64,000 bases of DNA. Source: Thiomicrorhabdus chilensis DSM 12352 (GTDB lineage Bacteria > Pseudomonadota > Gammaproteobacteria > Thiomicrospirales > Thiomicrospiraceae). The DNA lies in assembly GCF_000483485.1 (NCBI RefSeq), contig NZ_KI519609.1, positions 1,269,460-1,333,459 on the forward strand, in the 5' to 3' direction. The position numbers and the translations under genes were made by a program. The notes below the pieces were generated by a model, which saw nothing but the letters and a program-made list of their open reading frames with translations, had not been told where the DNA came from and searched no databases. This document shows positions 50,155 through 62,636 of this stretch, piece after piece; the stretch's first letter is position 1; each line of letters opens with the position of its first letter.

Positions 50155-51519
50155 ATGTCTGAATTCATACGTTTCAAAACGCAATGTCATTCAGACAATC
50201 GACTCTATCTTGCCTACAGCGGCGGCCTGGATTCCACAGTATTACTGCATTTGTTGGCAACCGATTCCGATTTGAAGGATCGGGTGTATGCTTTACACGT
50301 CAACCACCACCTGCAACCCGAATCTTCTCATTGGGCTGAACACTGTGCAAAAACCTGTCAGCAATTTAAGATCCCGTTTCAATCGTTAAGCGTTGAAATC
50401 AACTGTAGCCGCCGACAAGGAATCGAATCAGTCGCAAGAAACCTTCGCTACACAGCCTTGAAGGGGCAACTATCAGAAGGCGATACCTTATTGACCGCAC
50501 ATCATCAGCGTGATCAAGCCGAGACTTTTTTGTTGAATTTGAGCCGCGGAGCCGGTGTTCACGGCTTGTCTGCTATGCCAGAATGTAAAAGGCTCAACTT
50601 GCCGGCAGACGCAACAGCTGAACATAAACGTCCCTTACTGAGGGTTCCTTACCCAGAACTACTGGCTTATGCCGAAGCCATGGGGCTAAACTGGATAAGT
50701 GACCCAAGCAATGAGAATTGCGACTTCCGCCGAAATTTGATCCGACATAGAATTTTGCCTGAATTTGAGCAGGCCTGGCCAAATATCAGCCAGCAAATTG
50801 CCCGCTCGGCAGAATTCATGCAGGAAGCTCAGACCCTAATGGATAAAAATGCCCGCATTCAATTACAACAAGGGGATTTCGATCAATTTTACATTGACCT
50901 GAATGACCTAATGGATTTGGATTGGGTTGAACAAAAAAATGTATTGAGATTCTGGGCGAAACAGGTGGCCTGTTTTCAACTCGGTTTTCAGCCACTGCAA
51001 TGGATAGAGGAACACCTCCATGAAAACAACTGTGTCACCGCCATGCTTCAATTGCCTATGGGGGAATTGAGGCTCTACCGCAAAAAACTCTATTATCTCA
51101 ATCAAGGGTTCAAGAAATACCAATATAATTTCAATGAGATACTTTATCTTATTGAAAGAGGTTCTAGTAAACTAAAAGAGCAAAAAGAGCGTTGTTTCAA
51201 ACTCGAACTGCCACACAGTTGGCTGACAAAAAACAAAGATCGTTTGAAGCTTTGCAGCCTCCAGGAAAATGCGGATATCAGCCGAAAGAAACTAAAAAAA
51301 TGGTTCCAGTCAAAAGGCATTCCGCAATGGCAAAGGGATTATTGGCCAGTCTTAACCCTGGACGGGAAGCCAGTAGCCATTTGGGGTATTCAGGCAAGTT
51401 TTGTCGAAACAGACATGGAAACTTCTGAAACTGCTTGCCTCAGACTCACTGAAGAACAGATTCACCAGCTTTCGACCGGCCATTTCATCGAGCAGATAAA
51501 GGCGCAGAAAAAGCCCTGA
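50155..51519 (+). CDS. tilS: tRNA(Ile)-lysidine synthase TilS
   Basis: A 454-residue N-type ATP pyrophosphatase (E. coli 432). It makes lysidine at C34 of tRNA-Ile2, switching AUG to AUA reading. The PP-loop SGGLDS is at residues 22-27; VNHHLQPES, LLTAHHQRDQAETFLLNLSRGAG and the NLIRHRILP segment follow. The substrate-binding middle and C-terminal domains are present. It is typically next to accA. Confidence 0.95.
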   Translation: MSEFIRFKTQCHSDNRLYLAYSGGLDSTVLLHLLATDSDLKDRVYALHVNHHLQPESSHWAEHCAKTCQQFKIPFQSLSVEINCSRRQGIESVARNLRYTALKGQLSEGDTLLTAHHQRDQAETFLLNLSRGAGVHGLSAMPECKRLNLPADATAEHKRPLLRVPYPELLAYAEAMGLNWISDPSNENCDFRRNLIRHRILPEFEQAWPNISQQIARSAEFMQEAQTLMDKNARIQLQQGDFDQFYIDLNDLMDLDWVEQKNVLRFWAKQVACFQLGFQPLQWIEEHLHENNCVTAMLQLPMGELRLYRKKLYYLNQGFKKYQYNFNEILYLIERGSSKLKEQKERCFKLELPHSWLTKNKDRLKLCSLQENADISRKKLKKWFQSKGIPQWQRDYWPVLTLDGKPVAIWGIQASFVETDMETSETACLRLTEEQIHQLSTGHFIEQIKAQKKP

Positions 51520-51546
51520 TGACAAGCCTAAAAATATTAAATAACA

Positions 51547-51575
51547 TTGATGGCAGGCTGGTTTTACGCTATAAT
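51547..51575 (+). promoter_or_regulatory. pyrG promoter
   Basis: TTGATG (51547-51552), a 17-bp spacer and TATAAT (51570-51575), 61 bp before the pyrG start. Confidence 0.75.
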
Positions 51576-51636
51576 TCGCTTCCATTCTGAAACATCAAAA
51601 TCTTGATTTCCAACCTTTTCAATAAAGTGTAATTAG

Positions 51637-53262
<1,626 letters not shown>

Positions 53263-53274
53263 GAAGGATTGACT

Positions 53275-54108
53275 ATGGACTTATGTCATTTTAAAGTGGG
53301 AATTGATCAGCCTTTGTTTTTAATAGCCGGGCCGTGCGTCATCGAGTCCGAACAGTTGGCGATCGACACCGCTGGACAGCTTAAGGAAATGACGTCTGAA
53401 CTGGGTATTCCGTTTATTTTCAAATCTTCTTATGACAAGGCCAACCGAACGTCAACCTCAAGTTTTCGTGGATTAGGTATTGAAGAAGGGCTGCGTATCC
53501 TGCAAAAGGTTAAGGACGAAATTGGAGTTCCGGTGCTGACCGATGTGCATGAGGACACCCCTTTAGAAGAGGTGGCATCGGTTGTCGATGTCATGCAAAC
53601 CCCGGCTTTTTTAGTTCGCCAAACCAACTTTATCCAGAAAGTGTGCAGCCAGGGCATTCCGGTCAATATTAAAAAAGGTCAATTCCAAGCCCCGTGGGAT
53701 ATGGATCAAGTGGTCGCCAAGGCTCGTGAAGTCGGTAACGAAAACATCATGGTCTGTGATCGTGGCACCTCGTTTGGCTACAACACTTTGGTTTCGGACA
53801 TGCGCGGTTTGGCCAGCATGCGTCGCACCGGTTGTCCGGTCGTGTTTGATGCCACCCATTCTGTACAACAACCGGGTGGGCAGGGCGCCTCATCAGGCGG
53901 GCAGAGAGAGATGGTTCCGGTCTTGGCTCGAGCTGCGGTTGCCGCAGGTATCTCAGGATTGTTTATGGAAACCCACCCAGACCCTGAAAACGCTTTGAGT
54001 GATGGGCCAAACATGTGGCCGCTTGGTAACTTGAAGCCTTTGTTACAGACACTGAAGCACCTCGATGACTTGGTTAAAGCCGAAGGGTTTATTGAAAACT
54101 CTCTTTAA
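53275..54108 (+). CDS. kdsA: 3-deoxy-8-phosphooctulonate synthase
   Basis: A 277-residue KDO-8-phosphate synthase (E. coli 284) joining arabinose-5-phosphate and PEP for the LPS inner core. Motifs are [39 protein letters not shown] and [13 protein letters not shown]. Presence of NIKKGQF with Asn in the metal position typical of the metal-independent group suggests that class (inference). ATG 53275 has AAGAAGGA upstream; the TTG two codons earlier is rejected. Confidence 0.97.
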   Translation: MDLCHFKVGIDQPLFLIAGPCVIESEQLAIDTAGQLKEMTSELGIPFIFKSSYDKANRTSTSSFRGLGIEEGLRILQKVKDEIGVPVLTDVHEDTPLEEVASVVDVMQTPAFLVRQTNFIQKVCSQGIPVNIKKGQFQAPWDMDQVVAKAREVGNENIMVCDRGTSFGYNTLVSDMRGLASMRRTGCPVVFDATHSVQQPGGQGASSGGQREMVPVLARAAVAAGISGLFMETHPDPENALSDGPNMWPLGNLKPLLQTLKHLDDLVKAEGFIENSL

Positions 54109-54173
54109 AACAAAGTGTCATGCGTTTGTTACATAAACTTTATATAATTGCTTAATTTTAAAATTTTAGTTAA

Positions 54174-55469
<1,296 letters not shown>

Positions 55470-55515
55470 TAACCGGGGCTGTAAATGCCCTGTGTTCTTT
55501 CATCAAGTCATATAT

Positions 55516-55812
55516 ATGAAACGTATTTATATCATTCTAGGCTTCATTGTCTTGATACTGTTGGCTCGCTTGCTCTCCTCTGAAGGGGGGCTTAGCGAGC
55601 TTTTTGCTTTACAGAACCAATTACAACAACTGGAAGGCGAACTCGATCAACAGCTCTCTATCAATACGACGCTTGCCCAGCAAGTTCAGGATCTTAGCGA
55701 GCAGGACAGCGCAGTCGAAACCTTAGCAAGACAAACCCTTGGTATGATTGCCCAAGATGAAGTCTTTATCGAAGTCATTGAGCCCAAAAGCCCGCACACT
55801 TCTTCAGAATAA
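55516..55812 (+). CDS. ftsB: Cell division protein FtsB
   Basis: A 98-residue bitopic protein: short cytoplasmic start, one membrane helix (about 3-20, IYIILGFIVLILLARLL), then a periplasmic coiled coil rich in Leu/Gln (LFALQNQLQQLEGELDQQL). It ends with VETLARQTLGMIAQDEVFI, the region that meets FtsL/FtsQ. The DivIC/FtsB family and its place after eno support the call. ATG 55516 gives the standard length; the upstream in-frame start at 55492 would add eight residues. ispD, often next, is absent. Confidence 0.92.
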   Translation: MKRIYIILGFIVLILLARLLSSEGGLSELFALQNQLQQLEGELDQQLSINTTLAQQVQDLSEQDSAVETLARQTLGMIAQDEVFIEVIEPKSPHTSSE

Positions 55813-55932
55813 ACTACGATCGATAAAAAGCCCACACCCATTTCCATCCCACCATTTCATCTTTAAAAACATCCTGTTATAAATCAGCAGGCCTGTCCAA
55901 ATCCGTTTAATGTGTCTATTCAATGTATCTGC

Positions 55933-56493
55933 TTAATGTGCCTTTAACAGTACATAAAGACTTCCTGTACCACCATCTTTGGGCAAACAGCTACTGAATG
56001 CAAGCACGGCTTTAAGCTGCCTTAAACGGCGATTGGCGAGGTTTTTTAAGACGGGGCCGCTGGTTTCTGAGTTATATCCTTTGCCATGAATAACCAGTAG
56101 GCTACGTTTTTTTGCCCTATACAGGCGCTCAATAAACAACTGCAAAGCTTGGTCTGCGGCTTCTTCCGTCATGCCGTGCAAATCCAGACTGGCTTCAATC
56201 GGAAATTCACCTTTTTTCAGTTTGGCCAAGTCCTGCAAACGCATCCCTTTTCTGTGAAAGAGCAAACTATCATAGGCGCCGACACTATCCGCAGGTTCAT
56301 CAATGTCTATCAAATGCACCTCTTCGCTTTGATGCTGACGGTTTTTATTGCGCACCTGACGCATGGTTTGCTGATAGCGATTTTTCGGCTCAATCGCATC
56401 ATTCAGCGAAACCTTGGCTTTTTGCTTAAGCGGTTGCACATCCTGCATGGCTGAGTTAAATAGGGATTTCTCTTCTTCTGACAACCTAGACAC
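55933..56493 (-). CDS. smrA: Smr-domain protein (SmrA-like endonuclease)
   Basis: A 186-residue protein. The N-terminal half is basic and contains FNSAMQDVQPLKQKAKV, shared with SmrA/YdaL proteins. A C-terminal Smr domain (about 100-185) carries LDLHGMT, VIHGKGYNSE and the GGTGSLYVLLK end motif. The family is related to the MutS2 C-terminus and has nicking-endonuclease activity in some members; recent work links Smr proteins to ribosome rescue. It is divergent from surE with 49 bp between. Confidence 0.88.
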   Translation of the reverse strand: MSRLSEEEKSLFNSAMQDVQPLKQKAKVSLNDAIEPKNRYQQTMRQVRNKNRQHQSEEVHLIDIDEPADSVGAYDSLLFHRKGMRLQDLAKLKKGEFPIEASLDLHGMTEEAADQALQLFIERLYRAKKRSLLVIHGKGYNSETSGPVLKNLANRRLRQLKAVLAFSSCLPKDGGTGSLYVLLKAH

Positions 56494-56542
56494 TATATAA
56501 TCTTCTTATTCTAAAACCTTAAGATATCGGATATTCTACCTG

Positions 56543-57310
56543 ATGAAAATTCTACTCTCCAATGACGATGGGTACTTGGCACCGGGAATACGTGTATTAT
56601 TTGAAGCGCTGAAACAGCAAATTGCATTCGAATCCCTGTTAATGCTGGCCCCGGACCGAAACCGCAGTGCCGCCAGTAATTCTTTGACATTGCTTGAACC
56701 CTTACGAATTCAGCATCACCCCGATAACTTATCGGATCCAAATTGCCGTATTTATAGCGTAAATGGAACGCCTACCGATTGTGTACACCTCGGCATCAAC
56801 GGGGCTTTGGATTTCCAGCCTGATATCGTGCTTTCAGGCATTAACGATGGCGCCAATATGGGGGATGATGTTCTTTATTCCGGAACCGTTGCCGCCGCGA
56901 CAGAAGGGCGGTTTTTAGGCAAACCCTCCATTGCGATCTCATTATGCGGAAATCAGCATTTTGACACCGCCGCGCACGTTTTGGTCACCTTCCTCCAAAA
57001 TCTACCACCGATCAATCCCGACACCATCATCAATATCAATGTCCCCGATATTCCCTTATCCCAATTAAAAGGCATTAAAATTACCCGCTTAGGCAAGCGC
57101 CACTGTTCCGAGCCTGTGGTCAAGCAGCAGGATCCGCGAGGCAAGCCCATTTATTGGATCGGTCCGGCAGGAAACGCGGCAGATGCCGGAGAGGGCACCG
57201 ACTTTCACGCGGTTGAACAAGGGTATGCATCTATTACTCCTTTGAAAATTGACCTTAGCCACTATGAGATGATGGATACGTTAGAAAAATGGGCACAGAA
57301 CACTCCCTAG
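56543..57310 (+). CDS. surE: 5'/3'-nucleotidase SurE
   Basis: A 255-residue SurE phosphatase (E. coli 253). The N-terminal metal motif is LLSNDDG (residues 4-10). [29 protein letters not shown] and [25 protein letters not shown] follow in the family order. It dephosphorylates nucleoside monophosphates and short polyphosphate and is linked to stationary-phase survival. It starts the conserved surE-pcm-nlpD series. Confidence 0.96.
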   Translation: MKILLSNDDGYLAPGIRVLFEALKQQIAFESLLMLAPDRNRSAASNSLTLLEPLRIQHHPDNLSDPNCRIYSVNGTPTDCVHLGINGALDFQPDIVLSGINDGANMGDDVLYSGTVAAATEGRFLGKPSIAISLCGNQHFDTAAHVLVTFLQNLPPINPDTIININVPDIPLSQLKGIKITRLGKRHCSEPVVKQQDPRGKPIYWIGPAGNAADAGEGTDFHAVEQGYASITPLKIDLSHYEMMDTLEKWAQNTP

Positions 57311-57396
57311 TTTTAAACACACAAACGGCACACCGCATTTTAAGCAGGCCTGTTGATTATCCCACTTCCGTCATCAAACAAAACCAGGGAGTAGGG

Positions 57397-58038
57397 ATGA
57401 CCTCGCAACGCACCCGTGATCGTTTGATCAGCCGCCTAATCAACTTGGGAATAAACGATGAGCGGGTTTTACAGGTCATGCGCGCCGTTCCTCGTCACTG
57501 CTTTTTGGACGAGGCGATGGGCACCCGGTCCTATGAAGACACCGCTTTGCCGATCGGCTATGGTCAAACCATCTCTCAACCCATCGTCGTTGCCAGCATG
57601 ACGCAGTGGTTACTGGCGGATACACAGCAACAGCCTATGAATAAAGTGCTTGAAATCGGCACCGGTTCGGGCTATCAAACTGCCATCTTGTCCTTACTGG
57701 TCTCAAGCTTGTATACGGTTGAACGCATTGAGCCATTGATGAATAAAGCACAATCCATACTCACTCAACTGGAACTCGATAATATTACCTTTGATGTCAG
57801 CGACGGTCACTGGGGATGGCCATCCATGGCACCATTTGACGGCATCATCTCGGCCGCGGCACCTGAAAAACTTCCCGAAGAATTGATTTCACAACTGAGA
57901 ACCGGAGGCCGATTGGTCATGCCCATTGGCGAAGAAGAACAGCTGCTCTATGGTTTTGTCAAAACCTCGACCGGCATCAAAAAAACCTGTTTGGGTGAAG
58001 TATTATTTGTGCCAATGAAGCAAGGGATCGAAGCATGA
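57397..58038 (+). CDS. pcm: Protein-L-isoaspartate O-methyltransferase
   Basis: A 213-residue SAM-dependent methyltransferase that repairs isoaspartyl residues in aged proteins. Motifs are TALPIGYGQTISQPIVVASMTQWL, the SAM-binding VLEIGTGSGYQTAILS, GHWGWPSMAPFDGIISAAAPEKLPEEL and GGRLVMPIGEEEQ. ATG 57397 (MTSQRTRDRL) matches Pseudomonas N-termini and has GGAG five bases upstream. An in-frame ATG at 57289 would overlap surE and add 36 residues. It overlaps the next gene by ATGA. Confidence 0.94.
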   Translation: MTSQRTRDRLISRLINLGINDERVLQVMRAVPRHCFLDEAMGTRSYEDTALPIGYGQTISQPIVVASMTQWLLADTQQQPMNKVLEIGTGSGYQTAILSLLVSSLYTVERIEPLMNKAQSILTQLELDNITFDVSDGHWGWPSMAPFDGIISAAAPEKLPEELISQLRTGGRLVMPIGEEEQLLYGFVKTSTGIKKTCLGEVLFVPMKQGIEA

Positions 58039-58613
58039 GTCTATTTTCCTCTTTGTATGATAAAACCTTAATGTGGGCACAGCATCCCAAAGCCCCTTGG
58101 TATCTTGGCGGTATGAGTTTTGCCGAATCATCATTTTTTCCCATTCCTCCTGACGTCATGCTCATGCCGATGGCACTTGCCAAACCTGAAAAAGCATTCC
58201 ATTTTGCCTGGATCACCACTGTTTTTTCATTACTTGGGGGGCTTCTTGGTTATGCCATTGGCTACTGGCTGTTGGAGTCGATCTGGCCAATGATCCAATC
58301 AGTCGGCTATGAAGCCAAATACCATCAGATCGAAGGCTTTTTTAAGGAATACGGGGTATGGATCGTATTTGCAGCGGGATTCAGCCCGATTCCCTATAAA
58401 CTCTTTACAGTCACGGCCGGGGCAACTAATATGGCCTTACTGCCTTTTTTACTCGCCTCATTTGTCGGTCGTGGCGCACGTTTCTTCCTTGTCGCCTGGT
58501 TAATGAAAATCGGCGGGGAACGTTATGAAGCCAATATCAGAAAATGGATAGATTGGCTGGGTTGGATCGTCGTAATTTTGATTGGACTCTATTTGGGTTT
58601 TAAACTGCTGTAA
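58035..58613 (+). CDS. YqaA/DedA-family inner-membrane protein
   Basis: A 192-residue membrane protein of the SNARE-associated (DedA/YqaA) group. It shows MSFAESSFFPIPPDVMLMPMALA, the DedA-type FxxxxPxxP segment, then about four membrane helices, including FAAGFSPIPYKLFTVTAGATNM and VGRGARFFLVAWLM. These proteins are linked to lipid-carrier recycling and proton-motive-force homeostasis. It lies between pcm and nlpD, in the same operon by overlap. Confidence 0.88.
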   Translation: MSLFSSLYDKTLMWAQHPKAPWYLGGMSFAESSFFPIPPDVMLMPMALAKPEKAFHFAWITTVFSLLGGLLGYAIGYWLLESIWPMIQSVGYEAKYHQIEGFFKEYGVWIVFAAGFSPIPYKLFTVTAGATNMALLPFLLASFVGRGARFFLVAWLMKIGGERYEANIRKWIDWLGWIVVILIGLYLGFKLL

Positions 58614-58633
58614 TGCAAAGATAAGGAGGAAAA

Positions 58634-59389
58634 ATGATGTTTGACTATGTCTATACGGGGTCGCATCCATCGCCTATAGTCAACAAAACATTTTCCCTAT
58701 TCCTCCCTTTGGTGCTTGTTTCAATGCTTGTCGGCTGCTCCAGCTCTCCTAACCGGAGTTCCGACTCGCTCCAGCTAGACTCCAAACACCCATCGTCATC
58801 CTCACAAAAAACCTTTTCGGTCTGCAGAAGTCCATATAAAGTGGTTTGGGGTGATACCCTGAGCGGGATTGCCGTGAAATGCAAAATCAATATGGATCAA
58901 TTGGCACAGGCCAACAACCTGTTGCCACCGTACTTCCTCAAAGTAAATCAAAAACTTATTTTGCCTAACAGCGGGAAAGCGGCGCAACGACAGTTTGAAA
59001 AACACCGTAAAGCCGCCGGTGCCGAAAAATGGAAATGGCCGATGAATTCCCAGCTGCAACATCGTTTCATTCGAGATTCTGCCGGATTGAATGCACTGGA
59101 AATATATGGACTGCCAGGCCTGGAAATCAAATCGGTGCAACAAGGTGAAGTGGTCTATGCCGGAAATGGCATCACACACTATGGCCTAATGGTGATGATC
59201 AAACACCCAAGCGGCTATCTGAGCACCTACGCTCACAATAGCCGACTGATGGTAAAATCGGGTCAAACGGTCAAAGCTGGACAAGTCATTGCCACCCTGG
59301 GAGCAAGCGGCCAGACGGAGCGTCCAAAACTCTATCTGGAAGCGCGCTACCGTGGTCGAAAAGTCGACGCAAAAAAACTTTTCAGGTAA
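58634..59389 (+). CDS. nlpD: Lipoprotein NlpD, degenerate LytM activator of amidase
   Basis: A 251-residue lipoprotein. The signal sequence ends in the lipobox LVGC (Cys near residue 36) and a Ser-rich linker follows. A LysM domain comes next (about 70-115, YKVVWGDTLSGIAVKCKINMDQLAQANNL), then a C-terminal M23/LytM domain (about 140-251). The usual catalytic HxH is replaced (PKLYLEARY) and the first His site is YGL, so it should not hydrolyse murein but activate an amidase such as AmiC, as NlpD does. AAGGAGG precedes ATG 58634. rpoS, the usual neighbour downstream, is not there. Confidence 0.92.
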   Translation: MMFDYVYTGSHPSPIVNKTFSLFLPLVLVSMLVGCSSSPNRSSDSLQLDSKHPSSSSQKTFSVCRSPYKVVWGDTLSGIAVKCKINMDQLAQANNLLPPYFLKVNQKLILPNSGKAAQRQFEKHRKAAGAEKWKWPMNSQLQHRFIRDSAGLNALEIYGLPGLEIKSVQQGEVVYAGNGITHYGLMVMIKHPSGYLSTYAHNSRLMVKSGQTVKAGQVIATLGASGQTERPKLYLEARYRGRKVDAKKLFR

Positions 59390-59401
59390 CTCATTACCAC
59401 T

Positions 59402-59776
59402 TCATGCCTGCATGATTAGGGCCAAAACGACCTCTCTATCCTCTGTCGTCAGGACATTATAGGTACGGCACGCAGCCAAATTATCCATGACTTCAAGCCC
59501 AACGCCATGCTGTGCGCAATAGGCAAACAGTTTTGGCTCGGGAAACACCTGACGCTCTCCAGAACCCAGCAGGATCACTTCAGGTTTAAGAGCAAAAAGT
59601 TCATCCAAATGTTTCGTTTCCAAATGTTCGATATGGGAACACGACCAGTTCTCCACCAACTCCTTATGCGTTAAAAAACAACTTTGATTGACAATGCGAT
59701 CATTGATTTTGACGCATCCAGGGTCATAGCGTTTTACCATAAAAACATTTGAATCCCGATGTTCGGTAAATTTCAT
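59402..59776 (-). CDS. Mth938-like (DUF498 / NDUFAF3-family) protein
   Basis: A 124-residue single-domain protein. It contains KINDRIVNQSCFLTHKELVENW, the Rossmann-like core PEVILLGSGERQVFPEP and GLEVMDNLAACRTYNVL, typical of the Mth938/DUF498 family. The human relative NDUFAF3 assists complex I assembly. The bacterial role is unknown. Convergent with nlpD (12 bp apart), it occupies the place where rpoS is often found. Confidence 0.88.
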   Translation of the reverse strand: MKFTEHRDSNVFMVKRYDPGCVKINDRIVNQSCFLTHKELVENWSCSHIEHLETKHLDELFALKPEVILLGSGERQVFPEPKLFAYCAQHGVGLEVMDNLAACRTYNVLTTEDREVVLALIMQA

Positions 59777-59862
59777 AAAATTGCCCCATTTTAGAAGAGT
59801 TGAGTGCGTACTAGCAACACCCTGAAAAGCGCTATTAAAGCGGATTTATTGGCGATTTACAA

Positions 59863-59890
59863 TTGACGAAATGAAATGTTTCTGTATCAT
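59863..59890 (+). promoter_or_regulatory. alaC promoter
   Basis: TTGACG (59863-59868), a 16-bp spacer and TATCAT (59885-59890), in the divergent spacer 67 bp before the alaC ATG. Confidence 0.65.
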
Positions 59891-59956
59891 TAGTCGTTTA
59901 TAAAAAAATTCTATTTTACCGCTTTTTTGCGTGGCTTACAGAAGGCTCTATTCGTG

Positions 59957-61150
59957 ATGGAAGAATTCCAGAGAATTAAAAGACTCCCTCCCTATGTATT
60001 TAATATCGTCGGCGAACTAAAAGCCGAGGCTCGCAGAAGAGGCGAAGATATTATCGATTTCGGCATGGGAAACCCAGATCAGGACACTCCAAAACACATT
60101 GTCGATAAACTGATTGAAGTGGTTCAACGCGAGGGTACGCACCGTTATTCTGTATCTCAGGGAATTCCGCGCTTACGCAAGGCCATTTGCAACTGGTATA
60201 AAAGCAAATATGACGTTGATCTTGATGCGGATACGGAAGCCGTGGTCACCATCGGTTCAAAAGAAGGGCTGGCTCATCTTGCACTGGCCACCGTTGAAAA
60301 AGGGGACACGGTACTGGTTCCAAATCCAGCCTACCCGATCCACCCTTATGGTTTCGTCATCGCCGGAGCAGACATTCGCCATGTACGCATGACCCCGGAT
60401 GTAGACTTTTTTGACGAACTTGAAAAAGCCATTAAAGAATCCTGGCCAAAACCGAAAATGCTGGTACTGAACTTTCCCGGCAACCCGACCACGCAAACGG
60501 TCGATCTGGAATTTTTCGAAAAAGTCATTGCCATTGCTAAAGAGCATAACATCTGGGTGATTCATGACTTGGCTTATGCCGACATTGTGTTTGATGGTTA
60601 CAAAGCGCCGTCTATTTTGCAGGTTGAAGGTGCCAAAGACATTGCGGTTGAGTTTTATACGCTTTCCAAAAGCTATAACATGCCAGGATGGCGTGTCGGT
60701 TTCATGGTCGGTAATCCGGTTCTGGTCAATGCCTTGAAACGCATGAAGTCTTATCTGGATTACGGCACCTTTACGCCCATTCAGGTTGCCGCCATCGCCG
60801 CGCTGGAAGGTCCGCAGGATTGCGTGCAAGAGATTTGCGACATGTACAAATCGAGACGCGATGTGCTGTGCCAGGGATTGAACGCCATTGGCTGGAAAGT
60901 CGAGCCTCCTAAAGCGACGATGTTTGTTTGGGCGCCCATTCCGGAAGAGTACAAATCCATGGGATCAATCGAGTTTTCCAAGAAACTTCTGACCGAGGCA
61001 AAGGTTGCGGTTTCCCCAGGCGTTGGCTTTGGGGATTATGGCGATGACCATGTGCGTTTCGGCCTGATCGAAAATGAACACCGCACCCGGCAAGCGATTC
61101 GCGGCATCCGTGACATGTTCCGTAAGGACGGTCTGATTAAACAGGATTAA
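59957..61150 (+). CDS. alaC: Alanine transaminase AlaC (class I/II aminotransferase)
   Basis: A 397-residue PLP enzyme close to E. coli AlaC (412). It shows [61 protein letters not shown] and the PLP Lys in [17 protein letters not shown] late [19 protein letters not shown] completes the fold. AlaC makes alanine from pyruvate and glutamate. ATG 59957 is chosen; upstream starts in frame give an atypical extension. It lies 47 bp before hom; the alaC-hom-thrC order is common in gamma- and betaproteobacteria. Confidence 0.93.
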   Translation: MEEFQRIKRLPPYVFNIVGELKAEARRRGEDIIDFGMGNPDQDTPKHIVDKLIEVVQREGTHRYSVSQGIPRLRKAICNWYKSKYDVDLDADTEAVVTIGSKEGLAHLALATVEKGDTVLVPNPAYPIHPYGFVIAGADIRHVRMTPDVDFFDELEKAIKESWPKPKMLVLNFPGNPTTQTVDLEFFEKVIAIAKEHNIWVIHDLAYADIVFDGYKAPSILQVEGAKDIAVEFYTLSKSYNMPGWRVGFMVGNPVLVNALKRMKSYLDYGTFTPIQVAAIAALEGPQDCVQEICDMYKSRRDVLCQGLNAIGWKVEPPKATMFVWAPIPEEYKSMGSIEFSKKLLTEAKVAVSPGVGFGDYGDDHVRFGLIENEHRTRQAIRGIRDMFRKDGLIKQD

Positions 61151-61197
61151 AAATCCATCACTCTTTGTACAAACACAGAAACAGGAATCAAAGCGCA

Positions 61198-62508
61198 ATG
61201 AAAACAGTTAAAGTAGGCCTAATCGGATTCGGTACAGTCGGTGGCGGTACCGTTGATATTCTGAAAAACACCTTACCGGAAATCCAGCGTCGTATTGGCC
61301 AAACTGTTGAAATTACGATTATTGCCATGCGTGATCTTCAGCGAACTCGCCCGGTTGATACCGGGGATATTCCGCTGACCGATCAAGCTTCTGATGTGGT
61401 CAACCATCCAGATGTTGAGATTGTGGTTGAATTGATGGGGGGAACCAGCGTCGCTAAATCCCTTTTGGAAACCGCAATCCGTAACGGTAAACATGTCGTG
61501 ACCGCCAACAAAGCCCTGATTGCCGAACACGGCAACGAGCTGTTCGCATTAGCGGAAAAGCATCAGGTCATGATTGCTTATGAAGCTGCTGTAGCCGGCG
61601 GCATTCCCATCATCAAAGCTTTAAGAGAAGGCTTGGCGGGCAATCGGATCGAGTGGTTGGCCGGCATCATCAACGGAACAGGAAACTATATTCTCACCGA
61701 AATGAAACAGCCAAACGCCGACTTTTATCAAGTGCTTAAAACTGCTCAAGAATTGGGTTATGCGGAAGCGAATCCGACCTTTGATGTCGAAGGGATTGAT
61801 GCCGCGCATAAATTGACTATTCTCGCCTCCATTGCATTTGGAATCGAACTTCAATTTGATAAGGTCTACACGGAAGGAATCAGCAGAGTGACTGCGGATG
61901 ACATCCGTTATGCGGAGCAAATGGGCTATGCCGTTAAACATCTAGGTATTGCAAGCCGAACCGCGACCGGTTTTTCACTTAGGGTGCACCCGACCCTGAT
62001 CCCCGACAATGTCCTGATCGCAAACGTAAATGGCGTGATGAATGCTGTCATGGCGTATGGCAATCATGTTGGTCCAACCATGTATTATGGGCCCGGGGCG
62101 GGAGCGGGACCCACTGCTAGCGCGGTCGTAGCCGATATTATCGACGTCATTCGCTGGAAACATCAGCCAACTGAAGACCGAGTCCCGGCTTTAGGCTTTA
62201 AAGCCGATCAGATGAAAAATCAGCCGGTTGTCGACATCGATGAAATCGAGACCGCTTATTACATTCGTTGTTTTGCACTGGATCACGCCGGTGTATTGGC
62301 TAAAATCACCACCATTCTAGCGGATTACGAAATCAGTGTTGAACACATGCTGCAAGAACCGAGCACCAACAACAGCAAAGACGCCACCTTGGTTATGGTC
62401 ACGAATACGGTTAAGGAAAACAAACTGAACCAGGCCTTGCAGACTTTGCAGGCACTGGATGAGATTGACGGTGAGATCATGCGCATTCGCGTAGATGCTC
62501 TAGGATAA
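61198..62508 (+). CDS. hom: Homoserine dehydrogenase
   Basis: A 436-residue monofunctional enzyme reducing aspartate semialdehyde to homoserine for Thr and Met synthesis. The NAD(P)-binding start VGLIGFGTVGGGTVDIL, the VVTANKALIAEHG loop, AVAGGIPIIKALREGLAGNRIEW, GIINGTGNYILTEM, the substrate region ANPTFDVEGIDAAHKL and a C-terminal ACT domain (about 355-430) for Thr feedback are present. ATG 61198 is preceded by AGGAA. thrC follows. Confidence 0.96.
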   Translation: MKTVKVGLIGFGTVGGGTVDILKNTLPEIQRRIGQTVEITIIAMRDLQRTRPVDTGDIPLTDQASDVVNHPDVEIVVELMGGTSVAKSLLETAIRNGKHVVTANKALIAEHGNELFALAEKHQVMIAYEAAVAGGIPIIKALREGLAGNRIEWLAGIINGTGNYILTEMKQPNADFYQVLKTAQELGYAEANPTFDVEGIDAAHKLTILASIAFGIELQFDKVYTEGISRVTADDIRYAEQMGYAVKHLGIASRTATGFSLRVHPTLIPDNVLIANVNGVMNAVMAYGNHVGPTMYYGPGAGAGPTASAVVADIIDVIRWKHQPTEDRVPALGFKADQMKNQPVVDIDEIETAYYIRCFALDHAGVLAKITTILADYEISVEHMLQEPSTNNSKDATLVMVTNTVKENKLNQALQTLQALDEIDGEIMRIRVDALG

Positions 62509-62567
62509 CTGCCCCAGGGATATCCACTCGCTCATTAGGCCTGATAATTAAAAAATTTGAAAATATT

Positions 62568-62607
62568 ATGCAGAACAAGATCGCGCTGAGTGCGCGATGA
62601 ACTGCAT
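62568..62607 (+). promoter_or_regulatory. Two-part hairpin between hom and thrC
   Basis: ATGCAG (62568-62573) pairs with CTGCAT (62602-62607), enclosing ATCGCGC/GCGCGAT (62580-62586 with 62592-62598) and a TGAGT loop. No T-run follows, so it is more likely a processing or leader structure of thrC, ending 29 bases before its ATG. Confidence 0.45.
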
Positions 62608-62636
62608 CAAACAAACTCAATGCGTTGGACAAATCT

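Noticed and set aside
57289-57396. 36-residue N-terminal extension of Pcm
   Set aside because: It overlaps surE and lacks similarity to family N-termini; the ATG at 57397 has its own GGAG site.
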